A stretch of 64,000 bases of DNA, from the NCBI GenBank assembly GCA_963812415.1, contig CAWEVH010000023.1, forward strand, positions 62,001 to 126,000, read 5' to 3'. This document shows, piece by piece, positions 15,886-24,946 of the stretch. This DNA is from JACVRW01 sp963812415 (lineage in GTDB: Bacteria; Actinomycetota; Thermoleophilia; Solirubrobacterales; Thermoleophilaceae). Each line of letters opens with the position of its first letter. Within the stretch, counting starts at the first letter, position 1. Position numbers and translations under genes: made by a program. The notes under the pieces were generated by a model, which ran no database searches, was not told where the DNA came from, and worked only from the letters and a program-made list of their open reading frames with translations.

Positions 15886-18132
15886 TCAGGCGCCCGGGCG
15901 GAAGCGGCGCAACCGCAGCGCGTTGGCCACGACCGAGACGCTCGAGAACGCCATCGCCAGCCCGGCGATCAGCGGGTTCAGGAGGCCGGCCGCCGCGAGC
16001 GGCAGCGCGGCGACGTTGTAGCCGAAGGCCCAGCCGAGGTTCTGCTTGATCGTCCGCAGGGTGGCGCGCGAGAGACGGATCGCGTCGGCCGCGCCGCGCA
16101 GGTCGCCCGAGACGAGGGTGAGGTCGCTGGCCTCGATCGCGACGTCGGTGCCGGTCCCGATCGACAGCCCGAGGTCGGCCTGCGCGAGCGCCGGCGCGTC
16201 GTTCACGCCGTCGCCGACCATCGCCACCACGCGTCCCTCCTCCTGGAGGCGCCGCACCACGTCCGCCTTGCCCGCGGGGAGCACCTCGGCCACCACCTCC
16301 TCGATCCCCACCTGCTCGGCGACCGCCCGGGCGGTGGCGGTGTTGTCGCCCGTAAGCAGCACCGGCCGCAGGCCGAGGTCCTTGAGGCGGGCGATGGCCT
16401 CCGCCGAGCTGGGCTTCACGGTGTCCGCCACAGCGAAGAGCGCGAGCGCGCGCCCGCTCGATCCGGCGGCCACCGCCGTCTGGCCGCGCCGTTCGGCTTC
16501 CTCCCTCGCTCGCTCGAGCGCAGGCGGCAGCTCGATGCCCCGTTCGGCGAGCAGCGCGGGACGGCCGACCACGAGCGCCCGCCCCTCAACCGTGCCCTCG
16601 ACGCCGAGGCCCTCGCGGTTGGCGAAGCCCTCCACGGCCGGCAGGGCGCCCGAGCGCTCGGCGGCGGCCCGCGCCAGCGCCTGGGCCACCGGGTGCTCCG
16701 ACGCGTGCTCGACGGCGCCGACGAGCCGGAGCGCGTCCGCCTCGTCCACGCCCTCGGCGACCGAGGTGCCGACCAGGCTCATGCGTCCGCTGGTCACCGT
16801 CCCGGTCTTGTCGAGCAGCACCGTGTCGACCCGGCGGGTGGACTCGAGCACCTCGGGCCCCCTGATCAGCAGGCCGAGCTGAGCGCCGCGGCCGGTACCG
16901 ACAAGCAGCGCCGTGGGGGTGGCGAGCCCGAGCGCGCACGGGCAGGCGATGATCAGGACGGCCACCGCGGCGCTGAAGGCGAACTCGGCGGACTCGCCCG
17001 CCAGCAGCCAGCCGGCCAGCGTCGCCAGCGACAGGGCGATCACCACCGGCACGAAGACGCTCGACACGCGGTCGGCCAGCCGCTGGACGGGCGCCTTGCC
17101 CGACTGGGCCTCGGTCACGAGCCTCGCGATCTGCGCCAGCGCGGTGTCCGAGCCGATCTTCGTGGCGCGGACCACGAGCCGCCCGCCGGCGTTCACGGTC
17201 GCGCCGGCCACCTCGTCGCCCGGCTGCTTCTCGACCGGTACGGACTCGCCGGTGAGCAGCGACTGGTCTACCGCGCTCGTGCCCTCCTCGACGATGCCGT
17301 CGGTTGCGACCTTCTCGCCCGGGCGGACCACGAAGCGGTCTCCCACATGGAGCTGCTCCACGGGCACGCGCCGCTCGGCACCGTCGGCGTCGAGGACGGC
17401 CACGTCCTTGGCGCCCAGCTCCAGCAGGGCCTCGAGCGCAGCCCCGGCGCGACTCTTGGCGCGCGCCTCGAAGTAGCGCCCCGCGAGAACGAAGACCGTG
17501 ACCGCGGAGGCCACCTCCAGGTAGATCTCGTCCCCGCGCTCGCCCGCCTCGGGGATCAGGTCGAACGCCATCGTCATGCCGGTCATGCCGGCATCGCCCA
17601 GGAAGAGCGCGTACAGGGACCAGAGCCAGGCGGCGAGCGTGCCGACCGAGATCAGCGTGTCCATCGTGGCGACGCCGTGCTTCAGGTTGGCCCAGGCCGC
17701 CCGGTGAAACGGCCAGCCGCCCCAGAGCACGACCGGGGTGGCGAGCTGGAGCGCCAGCCACTGCCAGTTGTCGAACTGGAGCGCCGGGATCATCGAGATG
17801 GGCAGCACGGGCAGCGCGAGCGCGGCCGAGATCACGAGTCGCCGGCGCAGCGACGCGAGCTCGTCCGACTCCTCCGCGGGCTCCGCCTCAGGCTCGCTCG
17901 CCGGCAGGACGGCCGCGTAGCCGGCGGCCTCGACCGCGTCGACGAGCTGCTCGGGCGCCACGGCGGAGGGGTCGAAGTCGACGCTCGCCCGCTCGGTGGC
18001 GTAGTTGACCGAGGCGCTCACGCCGTCGAGCTCGTTGAGCCGGCGCTCGACGCGGCTGGCGCAGGACGCGCAGGTCATGCCGGTGATCGGCAGCTCCAGG
18101 CGCTCGGGGGTGCGGGGGGTCTCGACGGCCAT
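15886..18132 (-). CDS. copA: Copper-translocating P1B-type ATPase
   Basis: 748 residues. It has an N-terminal heavy-metal-associated domain with GMTCASC (Cys21, Cys24), eight membrane segments, TGES actuator loop, intramembrane metal site ACPCALGLATP, phosphorylation site DKTGT, SEHP of the nucleotide domain and hinge GDGVNDAP. The CPC plus GMTCxSC combination is typical of Cu(I) exporters. The start is ATG 18132, 14 bases downstream of a TAGACT -10 element, and upstream longer frames are Arg/Ala-rich noise. The promoter spacer holds a copper-repressor-type palindrome. No csoR or chaperone copZ gene is adjacent, so the repressor must be encoded elsewhere. Confidence 0.95.
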   Translation of the reverse strand: MAVETPRTPERLELPITGMTCASCASRVERRLNELDGVSASVNYATERASVDFDPSAVAPEQLVDAVEAAGYAAVLPASEPEAEPAEESDELASLRRRLVISAALALPVLPISMIPALQFDNWQWLALQLATPVVLWGGWPFHRAAWANLKHGVATMDTLISVGTLAAWLWSLYALFLGDAGMTGMTMAFDLIPEAGERGDEIYLEVASAVTVFVLAGRYFEARAKSRAGAALEALLELGAKDVAVLDADGAERRVPVEQLHVGDRFVVRPGEKVATDGIVEEGTSAVDQSLLTGESVPVEKQPGDEVAGATVNAGGRLVVRATKIGSDTALAQIARLVTEAQSGKAPVQRLADRVSSVFVPVVIALSLATLAGWLLAGESAEFAFSAAVAVLIIACPCALGLATPTALLVGTGRGAQLGLLIRGPEVLESTRRVDTVLLDKTGTVTSGRMSLVGTSVAEGVDEADALRLVGAVEHASEHPVAQALARAAAERSGALPAVEGFANREGLGVEGTVEGRALVVGRPALLAERGIELPPALERAREEAERRGQTAVAAGSSGRALALFAVADTVKPSSAEAIARLKDLGLRPVLLTGDNTATARAVAEQVGIEEVVAEVLPAGKADVVRRLQEEGRVVAMVGDGVNDAPALAQADLGLSIGTGTDVAIEASDLTLVSGDLRGAADAIRLSRATLRTIKQNLGWAFGYNVAALPLAAAGLLNPLIAGLAMAFSSVSVVANALRLRRFRPGA

Positions 18133-18145
18133 CGCGAGCCAAGGC

Positions 18146-18174
18146 AGTCTACTAACCCCCAGGGGGTATGTCAA
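18146..18174 (-). promoter_or_regulatory. copA promoter with CsoR-type operator in the spacer
   Basis: On the minus strand TTGACA (18174-18169) and TAGACT (18151-18146) are separated by exactly 17 bases. The spacer contains the palindrome ACCCCC-T-GGGGGT (18155-18167). G/C-tract palindromes flanked by A/T are the known operator type of CsoR copper sensors. A repressor bound here would cover both promoter elements. The -35 overlaps the stop of the upstream WYL gene. Confidence 0.82.
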
Positions 18175-19142
18175 AGAGGCTGGGTCGCGCGCGCCATGCG
18201 GCCGCTCAGCTCGCGCAGCCGCTCGATCAGCTCGGGCGGCTCGTGCACCTCGAAGTCGAAGCCGAGCATCGCGATGCGGATCGCGAGCCAGTCGAGGTTG
18301 TCGTCGCTCGACCGGTAGACGCAGCGCTCGTCTCCCAGCGGCTCCACGGTGCCGCCGATCCAGCGCTGGCGGCGGAGCTCGCCCGCGGGCGCCTCGACGG
18401 TCACCCGCGCCTCGTAGCGCGCGGGCGCGGCCGACAGGCTCTGCTGCACGTACGCCGCCGCGTCCTTGGCCGGCAGCGGGCGGGGCTCGAAGCGCACGCC
18501 CGTCGACGCCGGCCGCGCCATGCGGTCGAGCCGGAACGTGCGCCAGTCGGAGCGCCCGCAGTCCCACGCGACCAGGTACCAGCGCCGCCAGGCGTTCACG
18601 ACCGAGTGCGGCTCGGCCTCGCGGCGGCTCTGAGCATCGTCGCGCGCGCGATAGGTGAAGCGCACCCGCTCGTGGTCACGGCATGCCGCCGCGATCACGG
18701 TCAGGTGCTGGGGGTCCACCTGCGGACCTCCGGTCATCGGGACGGTCATCGTCGAGGTCTGGAGCGCCCGGACCCGCCGGCGCAGCTGCGCGGGCAGCAC
18801 CTGCTCGAGCTTTACGAGCGCCCGCACGGCCGTTTCCTCGATCCCGGCCACCCCGGCGGCCGCCGTGCGCAGCCCGACCGCGATCGCGATCGCCTCGTCG
18901 TCGTCGAGCAGCAGCGGCGGCATCGCGGTGCCGGCGTGCAGCTGGTAGCCGCCGGCCGGGCCGGTCAGCGACTCGACCGGGTAGCCGAGCTCGCGCAGCC
19001 GCTCGACGTCGCGACGGATGGTGCGTCCGGACACGCCGAGGCGTTCCGCGAGCTCGGCGCCCGGCCAGTCGCGCCGTCCCTGGAGGAGCGACAGCAGCGT
19101 GAGCAGGCGACTCGAGGTGGTCTCGCTCATCGCGAGCATCAT
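18171..19142 (-). CDS. WYL-domain (YafY-type) transcriptional regulator
   Basis: 323 residues. The N-terminal DeoR-like helix-turn-helix (LAERLGVSGRTIRRDVERLR) is followed by a WYL domain with the signature WRRWYLVAWDCGRSDWRTFR and a C-terminal WCX-like extension. WYL domains sense small ligands or nucleic acids and include regulators of DNA damage and phage defence systems. ATG codons at 19142, 19139 and 19130 are in frame; the last gives MSETTSSRLL, a usual family start. The gene is divergent from the DrrAB-type exporter operon by about 50 bases, so control of that operon is likely. It also lies head-to-tail with copA, but that gene has its own promoter. Confidence 0.92.
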   Translation of the reverse strand: MMLAMSETTSSRLLTLLSLLQGRRDWPGAELAERLGVSGRTIRRDVERLRELGYPVESLTGPAGGYQLHAGTAMPPLLLDDDEAIAIAVGLRTAAAGVAGIEETAVRALVKLEQVLPAQLRRRVRALQTSTMTVPMTGGPQVDPQHLTVIAAACRDHERVRFTYRARDDAQSRREAEPHSVVNAWRRWYLVAWDCGRSDWRTFRLDRMARPASTGVRFEPRPLPAKDAAAYVQQSLSAAPARYEARVTVEAPAGELRRQRWIGGTVEPLGDERCVYRSSDDNLDWLAIRIAMLGFDFEVHEPPELIERLRELSGRMARATQPL

Positions 19143-19192
19143 CGCTCACATTGAGGACAGATCTTGGCCTAAATGCTTGCCACCCTGTCCCG

Positions 19193-20176
19193 ATGCACCT
19201 TCTCCAATCGAGTTCCAGCCCGGCGATCTCCGTCACCGGCCTGGTCAAGTCATACGGCTCGGTGCGAGCGCTCGCGGGGATCGACCTCGAGGCCGCGCCC
19301 GGCACCGTGCTCGCCGTGCTCGGACCCAACGGAGCCGGCAAGACCACCGCCGTGCGCGTGCTCACGACACTGCTCCGCCCGGACGCGGGCAGCGCTCGCG
19401 TGGCGGGCCTCGACGTCGTGGAGGACGCCGCGCAACTACGGGCGAAGATCGGCCTGGCCGGGCAGTACGCGGCGATCGACGACAACCTCACCGGCGTCGA
19501 GAACCTCGTGATGGTCGGTCGCCTCTACGGCGAGCGACGACGCGCGGCGCGCCGCCGCGCCGGCGAGCTGCTCGAGCGCTTCGACCTCTCCGACGCCGGC
19601 GATCGCGTGGCCAAGAGCTACTCCGGCGGCATGCGGCGCCGTCTCGACCTGGCCGCCGCGCTCGTCGCGCAGCCGCCGGTGCTGTTCCTGGACGAGCCGA
19701 CCACCGGGCTCGACCCGCGCAGCCGCCTGGAGCTGTGGACGACGATCGAGGGCCTCGTGGCCGACGGCACCACCGTGCTCCTCACCACGCAGTACCTCGA
19801 CGAGGCCGACCGGCTCGCCCACCGCATCGCCGTGATCGATCGCGGCCGGGTGATCGCCGAGGGCACCGCCGACGAGCTGAAGGACCGCGTCGGCGGCGAG
19901 CGCGTCGAGGTCACGCTGACCCATCCCGCGGCGTCGCACGCGGCCGTGAGCGCGCTCGCCGACATGACCGACGAGCCGCCGCAGACCGAGGGCGAGCTGG
20001 TGCGGGTGACCGTCCACGCGCGCAGCGGGGCGATCATGGACGCCGCGCGCCGGCTCGACCGGGCGGGCGTCGGCGTCGAGGACATCGCGGTGCGGCGCCC
20101 GACGCTCGACGACGTGTTCCTTTCGCTCACGGGCCATGCGGCCGAGATCGACGACGAGGTGGAGGTGGCGGCATGA
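19193..20176 (+). CDS. DrrA-type ABC exporter ATP-binding protein
   Basis: 327 residues. Walker A GPNGAGKTT, Q-loop region GLAGQYAAIDDNLTG, signature YSGGMRRRLDLA, Walker B VLFLDEPTTGLD and the switch segment TTQYLDEADRL follow the daunorubicin-resistance DrrA pattern, including the C-terminal extension with RRPTLDDVFLSLTG. ATG 19193 is preferred, and a GTG-like upstream extension is possible. The permease ATG overlaps this stop (ATGA), giving strict coupling. Drug, lipid or antibiotic export is the family role; the substrate is unknown. The divergent WYL regulator probably controls it. Confidence 0.93.
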   Translation: MHLLQSSSSPAISVTGLVKSYGSVRALAGIDLEAAPGTVLAVLGPNGAGKTTAVRVLTTLLRPDAGSARVAGLDVVEDAAQLRAKIGLAGQYAAIDDNLTGVENLVMVGRLYGERRRAARRRAGELLERFDLSDAGDRVAKSYSGGMRRRLDLAAALVAQPPVLFLDEPTTGLDPRSRLELWTTIEGLVADGTTVLLTTQYLDEADRLAHRIAVIDRGRVIAEGTADELKDRVGGERVEVTLTHPAASHAAVSALADMTDEPPQTEGELVRVTVHARSGAIMDAARRLDRAGVGVEDIAVRRPTLDDVFLSLTGHAAEIDDEVEVAA

Positions 20177-20940
20177 CCCGCCTGGTTCCGGACACGCTGG
20201 TGATGGCCGAGCGCAACCTCGTGCGTCTGCCGAGAGCACCCGACCTGCTGCTCGGCTTCACGGTGCAGCCGGTCATGTTCGTGCTGCTGTTCGTGTACGT
20301 CTTCGGCGGGGCGATCGAGACGCCGGGATACGACGACTACGTCGACTTCCTGATCCCGGGGATCATCGCCCAGAACATCGCCTTCGGCGGCTTCGTCACG
20401 GCGCTCGGGCTCGCGGAGGACATGACGAAGGGTCTGATCGACCGCTTCCGCTCGCTGCCGACCGCGCGTGCGTCCGTGCTTGCGGGCCGCACGGTGGCGG
20501 ACATCGTGACGAACACCCTCGCGATCGTGGTCCTGCTCGTCACGGGCCTGATCATCGGCTTCGGCTTCGACGCCGGCGTGCTCGAGATCCTCGCGGGCGT
20601 CGGGCTGCTGCTCCTGTTCGGCTTCGCGTTCTCGTGGATCTTCGCCCTGATCGGCATGTCGGTGTCGTCGCCCGAGGCGGCCAACGGCATCGGCTTCACG
20701 CTCATCTTCCCGATCACGTTCATCTCGTCGGCGTTCGTGCCGGTCGAGTCGATGCCGGGCGGCCTCGAGGAGGTGGCCGCCGCCAATCCGGTGAGCACGG
20801 TGGTGGACGCCCTGCGCTCGCTCTGGCTCGGCAGCCCGGCGGGCGACGACATCTGGCTGTCCGTGGTCTGGTGCGTCGTGCTGATCGCGGTGTTCGCGCC
20901 GCTGGCCGTCGCGAAATACCGTAAGACTGCCGCGAGGTGA
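20173..20940 (+). CDS. DrrB-type ABC-2 permease
   Basis: 255 residues with six hydrophobic segments (e.g. VMFVLLFVYVFGGAIE, IVVLLVTGLIIGFGF, FSWIFALIGMSV). It contains the ABC-2 signature region around LAEDMTKGLIDRFRSLPTAR, which contacts the ATPase, and the conserved NPVSTVVDALRSLWLG near the end. ATG 20173 is preceded by GGAGG eight bases upstream and overlaps the ATPase stop. The hydrolase gene that follows overlaps this stop (GTGA), so the operon is ATPase, permease, hydrolase. Confidence 0.93.
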   Translation: MTRLVPDTLVMAERNLVRLPRAPDLLLGFTVQPVMFVLLFVYVFGGAIETPGYDDYVDFLIPGIIAQNIAFGGFVTALGLAEDMTKGLIDRFRSLPTARASVLAGRTVADIVTNTLAIVVLLVTGLIIGFGFDAGVLEILAGVGLLLLFGFAFSWIFALIGMSVSSPEAANGIGFTLIFPITFISSAFVPVESMPGGLEEVAAANPVSTVVDALRSLWLGSPAGDDIWLSVVWCVVLIAVFAPLAVAKYRKTAAR

Positions 20941-21560
20941 CAAGCGAGCCGACCATCGTCCAGATCGATACCCCGCACGGCGAGGCAAGAGCCCACGTGC
21001 ACCACGCCGGCGACCCCCGCGCCGCCGTGGTGCTGGGTCACGGGGCCGGGGGTGGCGTGGCCGCTCCCGACCTCGTGGCCGCCACGGACGCCGCGCTCGA
21101 GGAGCGGGTGAGCGTGGCGCTCGTCGAGCAGCCCTACCGCGTGGCGGGTCGGCGCTCCCAGGCTCCTGCCCGCCAGCTCGACGCCGCCTGGGAGGCCGTC
21201 GTCGACCAGCTGCGCGAGGGGGAGCTCGCCGGCCTGCGGGTGCTCACGGGCGGGCGCTCCGCCGGCGCCCGGGTGGCGTGCCGGACCGCCTCCGCGACGG
21301 GCGCCGAAGGCATTCTGTGCATGGCGTTTCCGCTCCAGCCGCCGCGGCGAGCGGGCGGCAAGCCGTCGCCGAGCCGCCTGCCGGAGCTGGAGGCGGTGAC
21401 CGTGCCGGTGCTGATCGTGCAGGGGGAGCGCGACCGTTTCGGGATGCCGCCCGCGGCGGCCGGCCGAACGGTCGTGGCCGTGCCCGGCGACCACAGCCTC
21501 CGAAGCGACCCCGGCGCGGTGGCCGCGGCGGTCGGCCCCTGGCTTGCCGAGGTGACTTGA
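20937..21560 (+). CDS. Alpha/beta hydrolase (KANL3/Tex30-like)
   Basis: 207 residues. AVVLGHGAGGGVAAPDL gives the oxyanion-hole strand, GGRSAGARVA the nucleophile elbow with Ser, VLIVQGERDRFG the acid strand and VPGDHSL the catalytic His. The short lid-less architecture matches the KANL3/Tex30 alpha/beta-hydrolase group, whose bacterial substrates are unknown. GTG 20937 overlaps the permease stop by four bases, so it is the third gene of the exporter operon. It may modify or detoxify the exported compound. Confidence 0.87.
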   Translation: MTSEPTIVQIDTPHGEARAHVHHAGDPRAAVVLGHGAGGGVAAPDLVAATDAALEERVSVALVEQPYRVAGRRSQAPARQLDAAWEAVVDQLREGELAGLRVLTGGRSAGARVACRTASATGAEGILCMAFPLQPPRRAGGKPSPSRLPELEAVTVPVLIVQGERDRFGMPPAAAGRTVVAVPGDHSLRSDPGAVAAAVGPWLAEVT

Positions 21561-21580
21561 ATGCGCGGCCGGTCCCGGTT

Positions 21581-22215
21581 CTAGGCCGACCACCCGAGGC
21601 GCACGCCGAGCGGGCGAGCGCCGCACCCACCACGCGGTCGATCGTGCGCTTGGCGCGCGCGTAGCCGCGCTGGACCCCGGGACGGGCGAACAGCACCGCC
21701 AGCAGGCAGTGCCACACCAGGGCGTCGACGAAGATGAGCAGGACCGCCGCCGGGGCTACCCAACCGGACGCCCCGGCGGCGAGCGTCGGCGTGAGGATGC
21801 TGCCGAAGAAGAGCGCCGCCTTCGGGTTGGTGAGGTTCGTGAGCAGGCCGCGGCGGTAGTCGCGCCAGCCGCCCCGGTCGTCGGTCTGCGGCCGGCCGAT
21901 GGCGGGCGGGTCGGAGGCCGAACGCCAGATCTGGGCGCCGAGGTACACGAGGTAGCCGGCGCCGGCGACCCGGAGCACGGTGCGCGCCCAGTCGACCTGC
22001 TCGACGACGAAGCCCAGTCCGAGGAGGGCAGCGGTGGTGAGCAGCACCGCCCCACTCGCCACGCCGGCGGCCGCGGCCAGCGCGGCGCGCCGGCTCTCCG
22101 ACATCGCCGTCTGGGCGACGAGCAGAACGTTGGGCCCGGGCGAGGCCATCGCCGCCCAGTGCAGCGCGGCGATCGAGAGGAGGGTGGCGGTCGCTGACAC
22201 CGGCACGTATGGCAT
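21581..22215 (-). CDS. LysE/RhtB-family amino-acid exporter, frameshift near 3' end
   Basis: About 210 residues with five or six membrane segments. The family signature is clear: ALHWAAMASPGPNVLLVAQT at the N-terminus (PGP motif) and RRGLLTNLTNPKAALFFGSI in the middle (NPKA motif). The normal C-terminal helix ends KRTIDRVVGAALA, after which the coding frame changes near 21625 to finish LGVRLGWSA and stop at 21581. ATG 22215 is the natural start; upstream in-frame codons are not family-like. Such proteins export amino acids or homoserine-type compounds. It is convergent with the hydrolase gene, and divergent from the MetE-like gene by 105 bases. Confidence 0.88.
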
Positions 22216-22320
22216 CACACCGCCCGGGGATGCCTTGATATGGTCGCGCTCGCCTGGATAGACGGGTCTGTCTCGTCCCTGTCCAGCGCGGTAATCGAGG
22301 GTCAAAGGAGGGCACTACCG

Positions 22321-23511
22321 ATGGCGTACGACCCACGGACGGCGACCGGCATCCCCACGGAACCGGTCGGATCTCTGCCCCGGCCGTCCAAGCTCCAGGC
22401 CGCCTACGCGGACTACGACGAGGGCAAGATCGAGCGCGAGGAGCTCGAGAGCCTCCAGGACGAGGCCGTCAAGGACTCGATCGAGAACATGGAGGCCACC
22501 GGCTGCCCGATCGTCTCCGACGGCGAGCAGCGCTGGTCGAGCTTCGCCACCTACCCGGTCACGGACACGCTCGCGGGCACGGGGCTGGCCGATCATCTCG
22601 GGCCTGGCGGCCAGTACTTCGCGATCTTCGCGGACGGCCACCACCGCCAGCTCCCGAAGCTCGTGAGCGGCCCCTTCACGTACAAGACCTACGCGGGGGA
22701 CACGCTCGCCAAGTCGATCAAGTTCGCGAGCGGGCCGATGAAGCAGGCGGTGATCGCGCCCTCGATGCTCGCCCTGCTCTACCCGCTGAACGAGGAGGTC
22801 GAGGGCTACCCGCGCGACCAGTTCGAGGAGGACCTGACGAACGAGGCCGAGAAGGACATCCGCGGCGCCTTCGAGGCGGGCGCGAAGCGGGTCTCTATGG
22901 ACTTCACCGAGGGGCGGCTCGCCACCCGGGAGGATCCGCGCAACCCCTGGACGGGCGCCGGGATGCTGCCGCACTTCATCGAGCTGATCAACGGCGTGAT
23001 GGACCGCTTCACGCCCGAGGAGCGCGCGAGGATCGGTCTCCACACCTGCCCCGGCGGCGACCGCGACTCCGTGCACAGCGCGGACGTGCCCTACGCGAAC
23101 CTGCTGCCGGAGATGTTCAAGATCAACGCCGGCTACTTCCTCATCCAGATGAAGAGCGAGCGTGACAAGGACAGCGTCTACGAGCTGATCGGCGAGCACA
23201 GCCGGGAGGACGCGAACGGGGTTCCGCAGATGTGCTACATCGGCGTGATCAACCCGCAGAACCCGCGGGTCGAGAGCCCGCAGGAGGTCTGCGACCAGCT
23301 CGTGCGCGCGGCCGACTTCATTCCCAAGGAGCGGCTCGCATCGACGGACGATTGCGGCTTCTCACCGTTCAGCATCGACGAGAAGCCCAACCACGGGTCG
23401 CCCGACTACGCGCGCGAAGTGGCCTTCCAGAAGGTCAAGGCCCGGGTCGAGGGCACACGTATGGCGGCCGAGAAGCTCGGCGTCGGCACCGAGGCACTCA
23501 CCGCCTCCTGA
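22321..23511 (+). CDS. MetE C-terminal-like (cobalamin-independent methionine synthase superfamily) protein
   Basis: 396 residues forming a single UROD/MetE-like TIM barrel, about half the length of full MetE. The start PTEPVGSLPRP matches the MetE C-terminal domain. HTCPGGD and STDDCGFSPF supply the His/Cys and Cys zinc ligands that activate a thiol for methyl transfer. VSMDFTEGRL and MCYIGVINPQNPRVESPQEV are conserved strands. The N-terminal folate-binding half of MetE is absent, as in many stand-alone archaeal and actinobacterial homologues that take methyl groups from other carriers. AGGAGGG (22306-22312) precedes ATG 22321 by eight bases. The methyl donor is undetermined. Confidence 0.9.
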   Translation: MAYDPRTATGIPTEPVGSLPRPSKLQAAYADYDEGKIEREELESLQDEAVKDSIENMEATGCPIVSDGEQRWSSFATYPVTDTLAGTGLADHLGPGGQYFAIFADGHHRQLPKLVSGPFTYKTYAGDTLAKSIKFASGPMKQAVIAPSMLALLYPLNEEVEGYPRDQFEEDLTNEAEKDIRGAFEAGAKRVSMDFTEGRLATREDPRNPWTGAGMLPHFIELINGVMDRFTPEERARIGLHTCPGGDRDSVHSADVPYANLLPEMFKINAGYFLIQMKSERDKDSVYELIGEHSREDANGVPQMCYIGVINPQNPRVESPQEVCDQLVRAADFIPKERLASTDDCGFSPFSIDEKPNHGSPDYAREVAFQKVKARVEGTRMAAEKLGVGTEALTAS

Positions 23512-23531
23512 GTTGCGGGAACTGGCACGGC

Positions 23532-23565
23532 GCGTCGGTCCCGGCTTGGGGGACGGGACCGGCGC
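23532..23565. terminator. Bidirectional hairpin between convergent genes
   Basis: Arms GCGTCGGTCCCG (23532-23543) and CGGGACCGGCGC (23554-23565) pair over 12 bases with one G-T wobble around a 10-base loop. It sits in the 59-base gap between the stops of the MetE-like gene and the convergent TetR gene, the expected place for a shared terminator. No T tract. Confidence 0.72.
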
Positions 23566-23570
23566 CCGGC

Positions 23571-24172
23571 TCAGCGCGCGAGCACGCCCTCCTTCTCGAG
23601 CAGCAGCTCCCCCATGCGGCGCGCGCGTACGGCGGCCTGGCGGTCGCCCTCGCCGGCGGCCACGATCGAACCCTTCATCAGGATGTGCCACTGGTGGGCG
23701 AGCGCCTCCGGATCGCCGACGCCCGCCTGCTCCGAGCGAACTCGCACACGAAGCCGCGGATGACCGACAGGTGTGCGACGGCGGCGTGCCGGATCGGATG
23801 ATCGCGGTCGTCGAACTCGAGTAGCACGTTGATGAACGAGCAGCCTTCGAAGTCCGGCTGCACGAACCACTCGCCGAAGACATCGAAGATCGCGAGCAGG
23901 CGGCCGGGGCCCGGCGGCTCGCGGCGCTCCACCTCGGCCTTGAGCCAGTCGACCGTCCAGCGTTCCTCGCGGCGGGCGAGGAAGGCCAGCACGAGCTCGT
24001 CCTTCGACGAGAAGTGGCGGTACAGGCTCATCTTCGCCACACCCGACTCGGCGATGATCCGGTCGATTCCAACGGCCCGGATCCCGTGGGCGCTGAACAG
24101 CTCGTAGGAGGTGTCCAGGATTCGCTCTCTCGCCGAAGGCCGCTCGGCTGGCGCTCTCTGGGAGAGGGCCAT
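23571..24172 (-). CDS. TetR-family transcriptional regulator, one frameshift
   Basis: The N-terminus ARERILDTSYELFSAHGIRA with VGIDRIIAESGVAKMSLYRH is the TetR helix-turn-helix. It is followed by FSSKDELVLAFLARREERW and a C-terminal ligand-binding domain (FEGCSFINVLLEFDDRDHPI). Coding sense shifts near 23740 from the first frame to one ending in EALAHQWHILMKGSIVAAGE and the stop at 23571, giving about 200 residues in total. ATG 24172 starts it, 32 bases after the stop of the secreted-protein gene, so it may be co-transcribed with that gene and the PepSY gene. Ligand unknown. Confidence 0.87.
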
Positions 24173-24204
24173 CGGGCGAGCATAGCGCCCGCCCCGGTTC
24201 CCGA

Positions 24205-24946
24205 TCAGCCGCTCTTCCTGAAGCGCACGAGCTCCTCGCGGTCGCTGCCGCCCGACACGCTCACGGCGAGCACTGGGCCGACCCCGCGGGCGTAGAACTT
24301 GAACTCGAGCACCCTCGGCTCGAGCGGGTTCACGTCGCGGGTCATCAGCACGCGCCGGTAGTGGCCGGCGGGGACCTCGGCCTGCTCGCGCAGGCTCACG
24401 ATCCGGGCCCGGTCCTCGGCCTCGCCCTTCGTAGTACTCCTGGCGGTAGCGGAGGCCCGGACGCGGCCGCGCCGGCATGATCACTCCCGCCTCGGCGCCG
24501 TCCACCCCGGCCTCGAAGGAGCCCTCGGTCGACACCGGCTTGCCGTCCTCGTACTCGGTGGTCGCCTCGCCGAGGTACCAGACGTTGCCGGCGCGGTCCT
24601 GGGCGTACCAGTCGTCGGTGACCTCCACGGGCACGCCCTTCTCTGTCACCACGTCGCGCACGACGCGCGCCCTCACGCCGTTCGCGATCAGCTTGGTCCG
24701 CGGGGTCACGGTCACGACCACCTTCTGGCGCGTGCCCTCGGAGTCGGTCTCCCGGTAGACCCAGCGGCTGCCGACCCGCATCGGCCAGTAGGGATTCGTG
24801 ATCCGGGTGGTGAAGTCGGCGGGGTCGAGCGTCACCCGCTCGCCTCCCTGCGGCAGGCCGCCGCCCTGGCGCTGCGCGGAGGCGGCCGCTCCGAGGGCCG
24901 CCCCCGCGCACAGCACCGCCGCGCCCGCAACGAGGGCGCGTCGCAT
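24205..24946 (-). CDS. Secreted hypothetical protein, one frameshift
   Basis: A signal peptide (MRRALVAGAAVLCAGAALGA ending ASA-QR) precedes a beta-rich domain. That domain contains PYWPMRVGSRWVYRETDSEG, VTDDWYAQDRAGNVWYLGE and a C-terminal EPRVLEFKFYARGVGPVLAV. The W-Y-rich strands resemble lipocalin-like or YceI-like beta barrels, but I do not recognise the family with certainty. The frame changes near 24430, and the tail in the second frame ends at 24205. The ATG overlaps the stop of the PepSY-like gene (ATGA at 24943-24946 on this strand), so the two are coupled and probably act together at the cell surface. Confidence 0.75.
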
